A stretch of DNA of 57,885 nucleotides from Myxococcota bacterium (GTDB lineage: Bacteria; Myxococcota_C; UBA6777). The stretch covers positions 1 to 57,885 of the forward strand of contig JAKLKB010000026.1 in the NCBI GenBank assembly GCA_023150835.1, given 5' to 3'. The translations under genes and the position numbers were made by a program. Every line of letters starts with the position of its first letter. Position 1 is the stretch's first letter. Below are positions 41,370 through 51,047 of the stretch, piece by piece. The notes under the pieces are model-generated. The model saw only the letters and a program-made list of their open reading frames with translations, was not told the DNA's origin and ran no database searches.

Positions 41370-43316
41370 TTACCCTTTTTCAGGGGGAGGATAAAAGGAT
41401 TGTAGTTGCGCGAGAAGCTTGAGATCGAGTTGCCGTTGCATACTTCGCTGTAGCGGGCCTTTGTGCGCACGTACAAAAAAATGAGCATTGTGCCAACCAA
41501 GGAGAGTTTCGAGAGCTTCTTCTCCACACGTCGAGCCGAGGCGAACATCCAAGATATCCTCGCCTTGGCTATAAAGCATGGCTTGGAGCGAGTCGTCTGT
41601 TTTCAAAAAATGCGTACAAAAGATGCCGTCATGTTCGCTTAAAGTGCGCAATAATTGAGAAAGATGGATATGGCGAAGCTCTCCCTGTAACAGCGTTTCT
41701 TCTGGAGAGATTCCAAGATAATTCGCGGAAGAAGACATACTTCGTTCTAGTCGAATATTTTCCCCTTCGAGCTGCGAATTCTTCAGTTGCAATTCTTCGA
41801 TGATCTGTGTGGCATGGAGATTTGCGTCCGCAAGCGCGCTCAATCGGTCGCGTAATTCGGCTTCTTTGACGCTGCTATGTTCTACGTTGCGTTGCAAAAG
41901 TTGCAGGCGTTGGATGGTCGCAGAGCTTTGTTCGAGCACTCGCAAGCGCTCGTGGATATCGGAGAGGGAAGGACGCCCGAGATGGACAGTGCTGATCCCA
42001 CACAGTTCGATCGCCATGCGCAAGAGTTCAGGCTGGGCCTCTGCGAGAACAAGCACTTTGTGGACATCGTGAAAATCTTTGAGGGCTTGGAGAAAGGGAT
42101 GTTCGAGGGCGACATGAAGGCCACCAAAGATCACACCGGCGGGGACGCGTTGTTGGGAGAGGAGTGCGCGGAGCGCTTGATGGATCTGGTCGTTGTTTTC
42201 GAGCAGTTGGATCTGATAGCTTTTTTGGTTTGACCAAGGATCGACAAGGCGGCGGATCAAGGATTCGTCGAAAAGAGCATCATTGGCGAGGAGATAAACG
42301 ATGGGGCGGCGTTGGGCTTGGAGCAAAGGTGAGCTTTGTGTGAAGGAACGAGCGAAGATGCCCGAAGATTGGGCAGATGAAGCGTTGGAGGCGGGTTGGT
42401 TGGGCTGGGCGACAAATTGGCGAACACAATCTGCGGTGATGCGTCGAAGTTTCTCTTGGGTTTGAGGAAGGATGCAAGCTTCTAAGGCATCGAAAAAAGC
42501 GCGTGCGTGGGGGTAACGTTTCGTGGGTTCGGGAGAAAGAGCACGTTGAACGATCGCGGCGAGAACAGGGTCGATCTGTGGAATGACTTCTTGGATGGGT
42601 GCAAAGTTCGGATCCATCGCAGACTGTAAAGCACGCCATGAATGCTCGCGAGCAAAAAGAGTTTGTCCCGTTAAACCTTCATAAAGTAATATGCCTAAAG
42701 TATAAAGATCAGAGCGATGATCGACGACTTCCCCACGCGCTTGTTCGGGGGAAAGATAGCCAAACTTACCTTTGATCGTGCCGGGTTGAGTCTGATGAAG
42801 CTGATCGCGGAATCGTGCAAGCCCAAAATCCGCCAACTTCACATGGCCTTCTCGGGAGAGCAGGAGATTGTCTGGGCTGATATCGCGATGCACAAGGTTC
42901 ATGGGTTCGCCATGTTCGTCTTTCAGGTGGTGCGCGTAATCAAGAGCCAACAAAGTCTGCATCACGATATAGATCACCACTTCGGGCGGGATCCCGTAAC
43001 GCGCTCGAATCAACGAAGACACCGTACACCCATCCACATACTCCATAACGATGGCGTACTCTTGCTCAAGGCGCTCAAATGACCAAAAAGACACGATGTT
43101 CGGGTGATTGAGATAAATCGAGAGGCGAGCTTCGTTCATCAAACTGTTCATGAGTTCCGAAGATTGCGACCATTGCGCGGGAAGCTTTTTCAACACCACT
43201 TGCTTTTGAAAGCCTTCGACACCTTCGTAAGCCGCAAGGTACGTCACCCCCATCCCCCCTGCACCAAGCAACGCCTTGAGAGAATAAGAGGAAGACGTTT
43301 TTTCGGTGTTTTTCAT
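41370..43316 (-). CDS. Ser/Thr kinase with pseudo-receiver and DUF4388-like domain (kinase A)
   Basis: A 648-residue protein. Kinase residues 12-290: Gly loop [12 protein letters not shown], lysine VLKKL (K43 or K44), catalytic HRDISPDN (D145), metal DFG (D163) and YLSPEQA. Residues about 325-450 look like a receiver domain (PIVYLLANDALF, VIFGGLHVALEH, KVLVLAEAQPELL), but the place of the phospho-accepting Asp reads IFGGLH, so it is probably a pseudo-receiver. A heptad stretch follows (ADANLHATQIIEELQLKN). The last 107 residues match DUF4388 (LLQGELRHIHLSQLLRTL). There is no membrane helix. It is the first gene of the sulfur-carrier cluster and likely its regulator. Confidence 0.9.
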   Translation of the reverse strand: MKNTEKTSSSYSLKALLGAGGMGVTYLAAYEGVEGFQKQVVLKKLPAQWSQSSELMNSLMNEARLSIYLNHPNIVSFWSFERLEQEYAIVMEYVDGCTVSSLIRARYGIPPEVVIYIVMQTLLALDYAHHLKDEHGEPMNLVHRDISPDNLLLSREGHVKLADFGLARFRDQLHQTQPGTIKGKFGYLSPEQARGEVVDHRSDLYTLGILLYEGLTGQTLFAREHSWRALQSAMDPNFAPIQEVIPQIDPVLAAIVQRALSPEPTKRYPHARAFFDALEACILPQTQEKLRRITADCVRQFVAQPNQPASNASSAQSSGIFARSFTQSSPLLQAQRRPIVYLLANDALFDESLIRRLVDPWSNQKSYQIQLLENNDQIHQALRALLSQQRVPAGVIFGGLHVALEHPFLQALKDFHDVHKVLVLAEAQPELLRMAIELCGISTVHLGRPSLSDIHERLRVLEQSSATIQRLQLLQRNVEHSSVKEAELRDRLSALADANLHATQIIEELQLKNSQLEGENIRLERSMSSSANYLGISPEETLLQGELRHIHLSQLLRTLSEHDGIFCTHFLKTDDSLQAMLYSQGEDILDVRLGSTCGEEALETLLGWHNAHFFVRAHKGPLQRSMQRQLDLKLLAQLQSFYPPPEKG

Positions 43317-43581
43317 CGCAAAACTCCATCAACAGGTTGTGAGTCAAGGAAAAAGGCTTGTCTCCAAACGCCTGTTTGACCGTAATCATCATAGAACTTA
43401 CGCAGTTGGAGGGTTGATGTAGAGTTCCACCCCGCACCTGTCTGCTTTACAGGTGTTGTCGAAACGACACAAGAACCCCTCAAAGAAAAACACGCTCGTT
43501 CAAGAACACAGACCCGCAAGACAGAGGCAAAGCAACGTCCTCGCCTCGAAAAAGCCATCGAGAAAAGCGTAACTCCTGCAT
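43317..43581. other. Intergenic stretch with two adjacent hairpins upstream of kinase A
   Basis: The 287 bases between the cytochrome gene and kinase A hold the likely promoter of the sulfur-carrier cluster. CACCTGT-CTGCTTT-ACAGGTG (43435-43455) and TGTCG-AAA-CGACA (43457-43469) are perfect and adjacent. The string ACTTACGCAGTT at 43396 also occurs at 29130 and looks like the end of a decayed mobile element. No ribosome site or convincing small gene is present, and no -35/-10 pair stands out. Confidence 0.45.
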
Positions 43582-43608
43582 AAAAACGGGGATGACGAAA
43601 CCGTCATC
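43582..43608 (-). terminator. Intrinsic-terminator-like hairpin after the cytochrome c-NnrU gene
   Basis: On the minus strand GATGACG-GTTT-CGTCATC forms a perfect seven-base-pair stem overlapping the stop codon of the cytochrome gene (43604-43606), followed by CCCG and five T. It would end the upstream transcript, making kinase A the first gene of its own unit. Confidence 0.55.
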
Positions 43609-44791
43609 GATAAGGGAACGGCGAAACGCCGACAAAAAGCGTGTGAGTATAAAGCAATGCGACGTACACCACGAGGGCGGCAGAAAGGCGGAGAAGAGAA
43701 ACATCCTTTCGTGTGAGGCGCGTTCGCCCTTGAATGACCGCCAAGAAAGGAAGGGCGGAAGTTTGTTGCGCAAAGGCTTGCCATGCCTCGCCCTGCGTTG
43801 CGCGGCGGCGAGCATCGATGTGCGCCATGCCGACGAGGGCAAGAAACGTCACACTTCCAAAAAGGATGACACTCGCGAGATCGCCGTTGGTGGGGATATG
43901 CAACATCCCCCAAAGCGCAAACGACCAAAGAGACGGATGGCGCGTGATCTTGAGGATACCTTGGACGGCGTCTTGTGCAGAGAGTCGATTTTCTTGTCCG
44001 GCAGTCGTGGGACTTGGGGTACTGACGCCCAACACAAACAACACACACACCACAGGCATCCCCAAAAGCGGCAGATAACGCGTCCATGCAGGTGCCACCC
44101 AAAGCTCGACATACGGCGCAGAAGACCAGCCCCACGACATCCACAGCATCGCAGTCAAGGCGATGATCGAATACAAGCCTTGAAAAGCGCCGTTTCCAAG
44201 GCGGTCGCTCAAGCGGCGGCGAACAGCCAAGCTAGAAAGCCCGAGATGACCGAAGACAAAGAGCAGCGCACCGAGGATCACATGCCAAAGGCTTACTGTC
44301 CCCTTAGTTCGGGCTTCTTGGAGCTTTTGAGGTTCGGAAAGATCGCGTAAGACAGCGAGGATCGCTTCTTCTTCTTGTGCGGCCAGCCGATACGCGGGCA
44401 TCACAGGAGCATACCCTTCGCGGATCTCGGATTGCGGTTCACGCAGCGCACGCAACAAAGCCTCGCGATCGGCGATCGCATGGAGGCGTTTTCCGCCGCG
44501 CTGGATGGCGCGAGGCTTGTTCCATAGCCCCGCCAATCCCGGCCCGATATGGCGATCGAGATCAAGGCGATGGCAGCCAGTACAACCTTGTTGAACCAAG
44601 ACCTTGCGGCCCAGTACAAGGTGTTCTTTGCGGCGGATCGAAGAGGCGAGGTCAGATCGCGTAGGTTGTTTTTGCGCGGATTGCGCGGGCGGTTTTTGCG
44701 TGGATTGTGCAAGAGCCTCGGCCCATCCACCTCCGATGAAACCCACCCACCCACCCACCAAGACAAGATACCTCATGCCAAGATTTCGCAT
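43604..44791 (-). CDS. Cytochrome c fused to an NnrU-type membrane domain
   Basis: A 395-residue protein, GGGAG before ATG 44791. A signal or anchor helix (YLVLVGGWVGFIGG) is followed by a mono-haem cytochrome c domain: haem-binding CTGCH (Cys70, Cys73, His74), GPGLAGLW, and a likely distal ligand Met131 (YAPVMPAY). The rest has about six membrane helices. It resembles NnrU family proteins (GILKITRHPSLWSFALWG), which are linked to nitrogen-oxide metabolism though their mechanism is unsettled. A fusion of haem carrier and NnrU would place redox chemistry at the membrane. It sits between two kinases of the same architecture. Confidence 0.85.
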   Translation of the reverse strand: MRNLGMRYLVLVGGWVGFIGGGWAEALAQSTQKPPAQSAQKQPTRSDLASSIRRKEHLVLGRKVLVQQGCTGCHRLDLDRHIGPGLAGLWNKPRAIQRGGKRLHAIADREALLRALREPQSEIREGYAPVMPAYRLAAQEEEAILAVLRDLSEPQKLQEARTKGTVSLWHVILGALLFVFGHLGLSSLAVRRRLSDRLGNGAFQGLYSIIALTAMLWMSWGWSSAPYVELWVAPAWTRYLPLLGMPVVCVLFVLGVSTPSPTTAGQENRLSAQDAVQGILKITRHPSLWSFALWGMLHIPTNGDLASVILFGSVTFLALVGMAHIDARRRATQGEAWQAFAQQTSALPFLAVIQGRTRLTRKDVSLLRLSAALVVYVALLYTHTLFVGVSPFPYR

Positions 44792-44872
44792 CGTGAACTC
44801 CCAAACCTTTCGCAGGACTTCGTCTCAACAAACACCAACAAGCAAAGCTCGATATCCGTCCCAACGCAAGGG

Positions 44873-46918
44873 CTAAAAGGAATCTCCCTCGGGGAGACTC
44901 CATTCTGTCGAAGAAGAAGTGCGATGCGCCTCGTCCATGCGGCGCAAAAGATCCAACAAAAGCTGATCCGTGCGTTTGTGGATCGTCGTTTCAACCCCCG
45001 CAGGAAGGGCTTGTAGCATAAAATGCGCGTCTGACCAACGGAGCAAAAGCTCGATCACAGGCTCTCCACGCAACACCCCATAACAAGCATCCACCACTTC
45101 GCCTTTTTCAAAAAACAGGGATGCTTGATGAGGATCTTCTTTGCGGATCAAGGAGACGCACGCGCTTTTTCGGCTCAAGTTGAGCAACTGGAAGATATCA
45201 GTCAGCGACATCTCACGAAGTTCACCACGCATAAAACAGCCCGAACGATGGGCTTGCATCTCTTCGGTAAGCAAAGTGCGCGAGATGCGTTCGAGAAAAT
45301 GATCTTTGGCTTCAAGTTCTTTGTTTTTGGCATTAAGTTCTTCAAGAAGTTGAACTGCTCGGATATTGGCCGCAGCGAGCGCGTCGACCCGCGAACGCAT
45401 CTCGATCTCGATTTGGCTGCTGCTTTCCAGACGTTTTTGAAGCATATGCAAACGATCGGAGCTTTGGTGCGTGTTCAAAAAAGAGTGGAGGTGTTCCTGA
45501 ATCCCATCCAGCGTCAAGGGAGCCTGCAACGTGGCCGTCACGCCGCAAAGTTCGACGGCCAATTCGACGATCTCAGGTTGGGGTTGATCGAGAACCAACA
45601 GCTTCGCGATATGGGGATGACTTCGCAGCGCCGCAAGAAAGGGATGTTGCAAAGCCACTTGCAAACCAGCAAACAAGACACCGTCCGGCACACGATGAAG
45701 GTTTTGAAGTGCATCTATCGCACGAGAGCTATCCGCCTTGTCTCGCAAGATCTCGAACTGATAAGCCTTGCGCCCTTGCCATGGGTTGGCGATTTGATTG
45801 CAGAGGCTTTCGGGAAAAAAAGAGTCATTGTGCAAGAGATAGATCAGCGGCTTTTGATGATGTTCAGAAAGAATAGCATGATGCGTTTGTGAAGTTTGTC
45901 GCATAGAATTCACAGAAGGATCCGATTGAACCAAAACAACCTTTTTCTTGTTTTGTAGTGTACTTAACCAACCAGAAGAAGTTTTTTTATGCTCTTCAAA
46001 TCTCTTTTCTGCGAGAAAAGTATGCAGTTTTTCTTCGAGAAGCCGTCGCATTTTTTCGAGGCTCCAAGGTAAAACAAAGACTTCAAGCGCATCATAAAAA
46101 GACCAAGCATTTTGGAAGCGCTGTTCAGGATCGGATTGAAGGGATTTGTGAACGATATCGATCAAGGACGGGTGAAGTTGGGGGGCCGCTTCGTGGAGAG
46201 GTGGGATGGCACCTTTTGCAGAGAGTTGAAGCATCTGGAGCGGGTGTTCTGCTTGGTAAAGACGGCACCCCGTCAAGCCTTCGTACAACAAGATGCCCAC
46301 AGCGTAGAGATCCGCACGCTGGTCGAGTCTTTGGCCGCGTGCTTGCTCGGGGGACATATAGCCGTATTTGCCTTTGATGGTTCCGGGCTGAGTTTTATCG
46401 AGTTGATTGCGGATCTTGGCAAGACCAAAGTCGGTCAGTTTGGCAAAGCCATTGTGGGCCAAGAGCACGTTGTCTGGGCTGATATCTCGGTGGACGAGAT
46501 GCAGGGGGCGTCCGTTTGCGTCTGTTCGTTTGTGAGTGTAATCAAGGGCCAGCAAAAGCTGCATCACAACGCACAAAACAATCTCTGGTTCGAGCCGTTC
46601 GGTATTTTGCATCCAAAAAGACAGAGGGCAACCATCGATATACTCCATCACAAGGGAGTATTCATTTTCTTCGTGGAGCAAGTCGTAGATGGAAACGATG
46701 TGCGGATGATCGAGCATCACCGCCAGCCGAGCCTCCGAGATCAGGGCATCGACCATCATCGGATCATGCGTCAGGTTGGGATGCAAGCGTTTCACGACCA
46801 CTTGTTTTTCAAACCCCTCGCTCCCTTCGTACGCAGCGAGGTAAGTGACACCCATGCCACCCGCCCCCAACAATCTCTTGAGTTGATAACGCTTCGCGGA
46901 TCGCAGAGCAGACACCAT
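44873..46918 (-). CDS. Ser/Thr kinase with pseudo-receiver and DUF4388-like domain (kinase B)
   Basis: A 681-residue paralogue of kinase A. ATG 46918 has CAGGAGAAG upstream; in-frame starts at 46978 and 47035 would extend it. The kinase has [32 protein letters not shown] and YMSPEQA, so it should be active. The middle ([32 protein letters not shown]) is receiver-like without a convincing phospho-Asp. A coiled-coil stretch precedes the DUF4388 end ([17 protein letters not shown]). It ends 81 bases before the cytochrome c-NnrU gene and may be co-transcribed with it. The order suggests a duplication of a kinase unit. Confidence 0.9.
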   Translation of the reverse strand: MVSALRSAKRYQLKRLLGAGGMGVTYLAAYEGSEGFEKQVVVKRLHPNLTHDPMMVDALISEARLAVMLDHPHIVSIYDLLHEENEYSLVMEYIDGCPLSFWMQNTERLEPEIVLCVVMQLLLALDYTHKRTDANGRPLHLVHRDISPDNVLLAHNGFAKLTDFGLAKIRNQLDKTQPGTIKGKYGYMSPEQARGQRLDQRADLYAVGILLYEGLTGCRLYQAEHPLQMLQLSAKGAIPPLHEAAPQLHPSLIDIVHKSLQSDPEQRFQNAWSFYDALEVFVLPWSLEKMRRLLEEKLHTFLAEKRFEEHKKTSSGWLSTLQNKKKVVLVQSDPSVNSMRQTSQTHHAILSEHHQKPLIYLLHNDSFFPESLCNQIANPWQGRKAYQFEILRDKADSSRAIDALQNLHRVPDGVLFAGLQVALQHPFLAALRSHPHIAKLLVLDQPQPEIVELAVELCGVTATLQAPLTLDGIQEHLHSFLNTHQSSDRLHMLQKRLESSSQIEIEMRSRVDALAAANIRAVQLLEELNAKNKELEAKDHFLERISRTLLTEEMQAHRSGCFMRGELREMSLTDIFQLLNLSRKSACVSLIRKEDPHQASLFFEKGEVVDACYGVLRGEPVIELLLRWSDAHFMLQALPAGVETTIHKRTDQLLLDLLRRMDEAHRTSSSTEWSLPEGDSF

Positions 46919-47044
46919 ACGATTCTTCTCCTGATTCTCTTTTAAAAACAAACTCTTGTGTCGATTTTCGACATTCATCCGCACCGTCGCGCCATGCACC
47001 GCGCCAACACACGCACAAAGATACGGCACCTTCAAAAACTTTCT

Positions 47045-50000
47045 TCACAGATGTTCGATCCAAGCCAAGCGTTGGGCGTGTTGATGGCAACGCCTCCAAT
47101 TTTCCTGCTCAAAAACCTGTCGCACGTCCGCCTTCGCCCGCTGAAGAGATTGTTTTCGTTTGGAATCAGTGGACGCAGAAGTGGAGGCATGGGGTTCATT
47201 TTGTACCCAAGAAAAAGGTTTGGCATAAAAAGATAAAAAGTCTTCTAACCCTCTCTGTTGAAGCTGATCGAACATCGCTAAGGTTCGTACAGTATGTCGG
47301 AGATCTGGGGGGAGTTGCTTGTGGATGCGCCAAAAGCCCTTGGGATCGAGCGTTCGCGTGAATTTGGGGTCAAGACTTTTTGAGGTGGGGTGAGCGCAAT
47401 CGCGCAAGATCCAATGCAGATCTTGTCGGTTAAGGCCAAACAGGGCGGAACAAGCGGCGTCTAGCGCACTATGCAAGATCTGGCGTTGTATAGGCGTGTT
47501 TGGAAAGGCAAGCAGAGGGTCGATCTCAGGGAAGTGTTGCGGGATCTCTTGCTGCCATCGCAACCAAAAAGGGGCGTGCTGCACGCCTGCGAAACACAAG
47601 CGCGCACAGATCATGCCCAACCACCCCGTGACCGGAGCGCGAAGCGCAGGGAGGCGCGTTTCTGCCATCAAAAAGGCATTGAGGTTGGTTCCAACAAGAC
47701 GATGGCGCAAAAGCCAGTCGTAGATCAAAGAACCCATCAGCGCGGTATGCGCAAGCAAGGCAGGGGTGGGAAAGTCAAGCTGTGGTGCCGCAAACAATCC
47801 GATCGAATTTCCACATGGATAGGACGAAGTCAGACAAGAAACGATCAAAGCCCGTTCGTTGGTGGCGTTGCTGAGGGCGCGAAAAGCGATTCGAGGCGCG
47901 TGTTGAGCCTTGGGCCATTCGCGATAAAGTGAGGGCGGAACAAAGAATTGGGACTGCGGTGGAGCAAGCGGATCATGGCGTACCCATCGGCTTCGATAAC
48001 CTGTGCCTCCCCAATAAGCCGCTGCGTTGTGGCTATAGTCGTACAGCATCGCGCCCTGATAGAGCGGCAAAAGGATATCTTCGCAGCGCAACGAAGACAA
48101 CGACATCACCGAGCCTCCATCCGCAGAAAGGATCTGCTCAGGATCAAGGTCGGCTTGGCGTTCGTCGAGCTGCACAGGAGAAAGCGTCTTTCGCGCAGAC
48201 ATCGAATTTTTGGACATGGCTTTCCATACACCACGCAGTCGATGACCGTACAATGTGGGTTTGAAACCTTGGGCCTCGGCTTGCTCGCAAGACAGAAAAT
48301 GCCGACTGTGCGAAGTCATATTGAATTCGCCTTGTTGATACACCAGCGGGAAGTGCGCTTGTGCTTTGGGTAACGGCTCGGTATGTTCGATGATCTTGTC
48401 GAGAAGCTCGATGTCTCGGGGATGTTGGAGTTCAAAAAAGCACAAGCTATGTGGACTCAGCGCTTGGATGCGCTTTTTGGGATAGGGCTGCGCGTGTTCT
48501 TCGGCGTGTGCCCAGTCCTCAAGGGTTCGCTGCATAAAAGCCGTTTGGACTTCCTTGGTGCGACCGCCTTTTTGCAAGATCACCGCGCAAAATTTGAAAC
48601 GCGGATCGATGGCAAACAAACTCGATCGGTTTTCAAAAGAAAACAACCACTTCCATCGGCAGCGAGAAAGAAACAATCGCCGCAGTGCATCGGCTCCTTT
48701 GTCGCTGTAAAGACTCGCAGGGACAAGCATCGCAAGATGTCCATCGCTTCGCAAAAGATGATACGCCAGTTCCAAAAACAGCTTGTATGTATAGGGCTTG
48801 CCTTCTCCTTGGTAGCGGAACGGTGTGGGTAAGGCCGCATTTGTGGGGGCTTTGCGATCGTTGTGTCGGGTTGCGCGGTCTTGGTGTTGGGCTTCGTGGC
48901 CATCGCATTGTGTTTCGTGGCCTTTGCGTTGTGTATTTCGCGACATTGGATGTTTGAGCCATCGAGCGATCTGCTTGCAATCGTCTTGTTGTTGTTTCCA
49001 CAACACAGCCAGATGCGGATCGTCAGCAAGCAAGGCACTCTGACAGACAAGTGCCTGTTGTTTGCGCAAGAGCCGAAACGATGGGGCAACAGCAGAGAAA
49101 AATTCGCGAGCGTTGGGTTGCAAGGTTTCCCAAGGCGGATTGCCCACGATCATATCAAAACCCCGTTGCGACGGGGAAAAGATTTCAGGGAACGCCAAAG
49201 GCCAATGAAAAAAGTTGTATGTTTTGGCGATCCGCTGCGATATCTCTTGCGTCATCACGGGCCAAGAAGACAACGGATGCTCAAACATCGCGGAGGTTGG
49301 GGCATGTAGGCGCTGCGCTTCGGGCCAAAACCACAAAGCGCAGCGTGCGTCTGTATACTGCCATGCCATCGAGCTTTCCGAATATTCAGGCCAAGAGCTT
49401 ACGGCAAAAGATGGATCATCCGATCCTGACAAAGCGTGTTCTGAGATCTTTCCCGTGTATCGGGAGTTCGCAAAGATATGGCTTGGCTCGCTCTCGCTTT
49501 CCAAAGAGGGCAGACTGCCCAACAACGCATCGCCACACCGCAGATGCACCGTCAGTTCGGCAAACGGCATCTGCGGATCTCCCACCGCCAACCAAAGCCC
49601 AAAACGTGCGATCTCTACAGCCAAAGGATCGCGATCCACACCATACAAACAAGAACGCACGATACAGCGGCGGATCTTGACTTGCTCTCCCTCTCCCACC
49701 GACACAATCCGATGTTCTTGCTCTCCCTCTCCCACCGATGCGAAATGGTCAGAAGGTCGGGCACTTTGCGCATCGTTTTCGTTTGGACAAGCAGCGGCAC
49801 GTTCGCAAGAAGCCTGTTGGATCGCAGAGGTGATGCAATCCAACGCCGCCAACAAAAAAACTCCCGCTCCCATCGCAGGATCACAGACTTTTATCGAAAA
49901 AGCCGTCGCACGATCTTTTTGCTCTGGATCAAGTTGCGCCCAAGCCCGCTGCACCGTCAATTCTGCAAGGCGCGGCTCCGTGTAAAAAGTACCGCCGCCC

Positions 50001-51016
50001 TTGCGCATCCCCTCCCAAACCCCAAACACAAGGCTTCGTTCGTTCGTCTCGCGGAGATGGAGCTTGTCAGATTCGTGGAGATGAGGTTGCTCTTGCGATG
50101 ACACATCCGATGCTTCGGTCGATACATCCGATGCTTCGGTCGGTACATCCGATGCTTCGGTCGGTACATCCGATGCTTCGGTCGATACATCCGATGCTTC
50201 GGTCGGTACATCCGATGCTTCGGTCGGTACATCCGATGCTTCGGTCGATACATCCGATGCTTCAGTCGATGAGAATGGGGGGGACTCAGCCAAAAGAGAC
50301 GTTGATTGGGACGGAGAAACGAACGAAAGGTGCCAATCAAGCAGAGATTCGTAAGCAGTCCCAAGATGCGAGAGAGGCAACGTCGAAAAAGCTCGAGCAG
50401 AGCGTCCTCCTGTGAGTTCACGAAGGAAAGCAAAAAGCTCCGCATCGTCAAGCAAAGCAGGCGTCTCTTCCAAAAGGCGACAAGCCACGCCAAGAGGATG
50501 ATCAGGCGAAAAGGCAGGGCTTTGAATCGGAGCAAGCAACGCGCACAATGCGGCCCATCCAAAGGGTTTCGAGGGAGGATGCTGTGAAGAGAGAAGGGCC
50601 GAGGCAAGAGGCTTGGCATAGCGCAAAGAAAGAGCGCGATAAAGCGCCCACAGGCTCGATAATTTGGAGCGTTTCGGGGTCGAGAATAAACCCCGACTTT
50701 CCGCAAGAAAACGCATGCAACAACGCATCACAAAACGCAACAGCGCTTGGTGGATGATCTTGGGAGCGGGCGGTTCGCTTTGGATCGGCTCCTTCCAAAG
50801 AGACAGAGAGGCGCGGAGCAACCGTTGCAGCGCATCGCGTAAACTCGGAGAGTACGATGTGAACGATAGGTTCGACATGAGACAAAACCGTGGGCCTTGC
50901 GAAGGGCCTCTTGCGTTAGAAAAGAACAGAGGGATAGCTTCGTGGCGAAAATTCTTGATTGCAAGAGGATGACTCTTTTTTAGGGCAGGCGCAAGATCGT
51001 GCGAGGTGGTCAACAT
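47045..51016 (-). CDS. Eco57I-type adenine DNA methylase, apparently orphan
   Basis: A 1323-residue protein. The frame runs upstream to 51313, but ATG 51016 is the first start clear of the divergent lipoprotein gene. ATG 50878 is another choice, and neither has a good ribosome site. Motif I is CDPAMGAGVFLLAAL, then YGVDRDPLAVEIARFGLWLAV, RCGDALLGSL, and motif IV NPPW in FDMIVGNPPWETL. Later, NATNERALIVSCL and PCGNSIGLFA match the rear of Eco57I-like, BREX PglX-like or DISARM-type methylases. No nuclease, helicase or other defence gene is next to it, so it may be an orphan or a single-chain enzyme. A 21-bp repeat lies inside the N-terminal part. Confidence 0.85.
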   Translation of the reverse strand: MLTTSHDLAPALKKSHPLAIKNFRHEAIPLFFSNARGPSQGPRFCLMSNLSFTSYSPSLRDALQRLLRASLSLWKEPIQSEPPAPKIIHQALLRFVMRCCMRFLAESRGLFSTPKRSKLSSLWALYRALSLRYAKPLASALLSSQHPPSKPFGWAALCALLAPIQSPAFSPDHPLGVACRLLEETPALLDDAELFAFLRELTGGRSARAFSTLPLSHLGTAYESLLDWHLSFVSPSQSTSLLAESPPFSSTEASDVSTEASDVPTEASDVPTEASDVSTEASDVPTEASDVPTEASDVSTEASDVSSQEQPHLHESDKLHLRETNERSLVFGVWEGMRKGGGTFYTEPRLAELTVQRAWAQLDPEQKDRATAFSIKVCDPAMGAGVFLLAALDCITSAIQQASCERAAACPNENDAQSARPSDHFASVGEGEQEHRIVSVGEGEQVKIRRCIVRSCLYGVDRDPLAVEIARFGLWLAVGDPQMPFAELTVHLRCGDALLGSLPSLESESEPSHIFANSRYTGKISEHALSGSDDPSFAVSSWPEYSESSMAWQYTDARCALWFWPEAQRLHAPTSAMFEHPLSSWPVMTQEISQRIAKTYNFFHWPLAFPEIFSPSQRGFDMIVGNPPWETLQPNAREFFSAVAPSFRLLRKQQALVCQSALLADDPHLAVLWKQQQDDCKQIARWLKHPMSRNTQRKGHETQCDGHEAQHQDRATRHNDRKAPTNAALPTPFRYQGEGKPYTYKLFLELAYHLLRSDGHLAMLVPASLYSDKGADALRRLFLSRCRWKWLFSFENRSSLFAIDPRFKFCAVILQKGGRTKEVQTAFMQRTLEDWAHAEEHAQPYPKKRIQALSPHSLCFFELQHPRDIELLDKIIEHTEPLPKAQAHFPLVYQQGEFNMTSHSRHFLSCEQAEAQGFKPTLYGHRLRGVWKAMSKNSMSARKTLSPVQLDERQADLDPEQILSADGGSVMSLSSLRCEDILLPLYQGAMLYDYSHNAAAYWGGTGYRSRWVRHDPLAPPQSQFFVPPSLYREWPKAQHAPRIAFRALSNATNERALIVSCLTSSYPCGNSIGLFAAPQLDFPTPALLAHTALMGSLIYDWLLRHRLVGTNLNAFLMAETRLPALRAPVTGWLGMICARLCFAGVQHAPFWLRWQQEIPQHFPEIDPLLAFPNTPIQRQILHSALDAACSALFGLNRQDLHWILRDCAHPTSKSLDPKFTRTLDPKGFWRIHKQLPPDLRHTVRTLAMFDQLQQRGLEDFLSFYAKPFSWVQNEPHASTSASTDSKRKQSLQRAKADVRQVFEQENWRRCHQHAQRLAWIEHL
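50103..50270 (-). repeat. 21-bp tandem repeat (8 units) inside the methylase gene
   Basis: Eight units encode TEASDV plus Ser or Pro, placed before motif I. Units are nearly identical at DNA level (ACATCCGATGCTTCGGTCG on the plus strand), so copy number probably changes easily. Since 21 is a multiple of three, changes would lengthen or shorten the linker without shifting frame. Confidence 0.93.
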
Positions 51017-51047
51017 GGGCAAAAGAAAAGCCAAAGGAGTGACAAGG

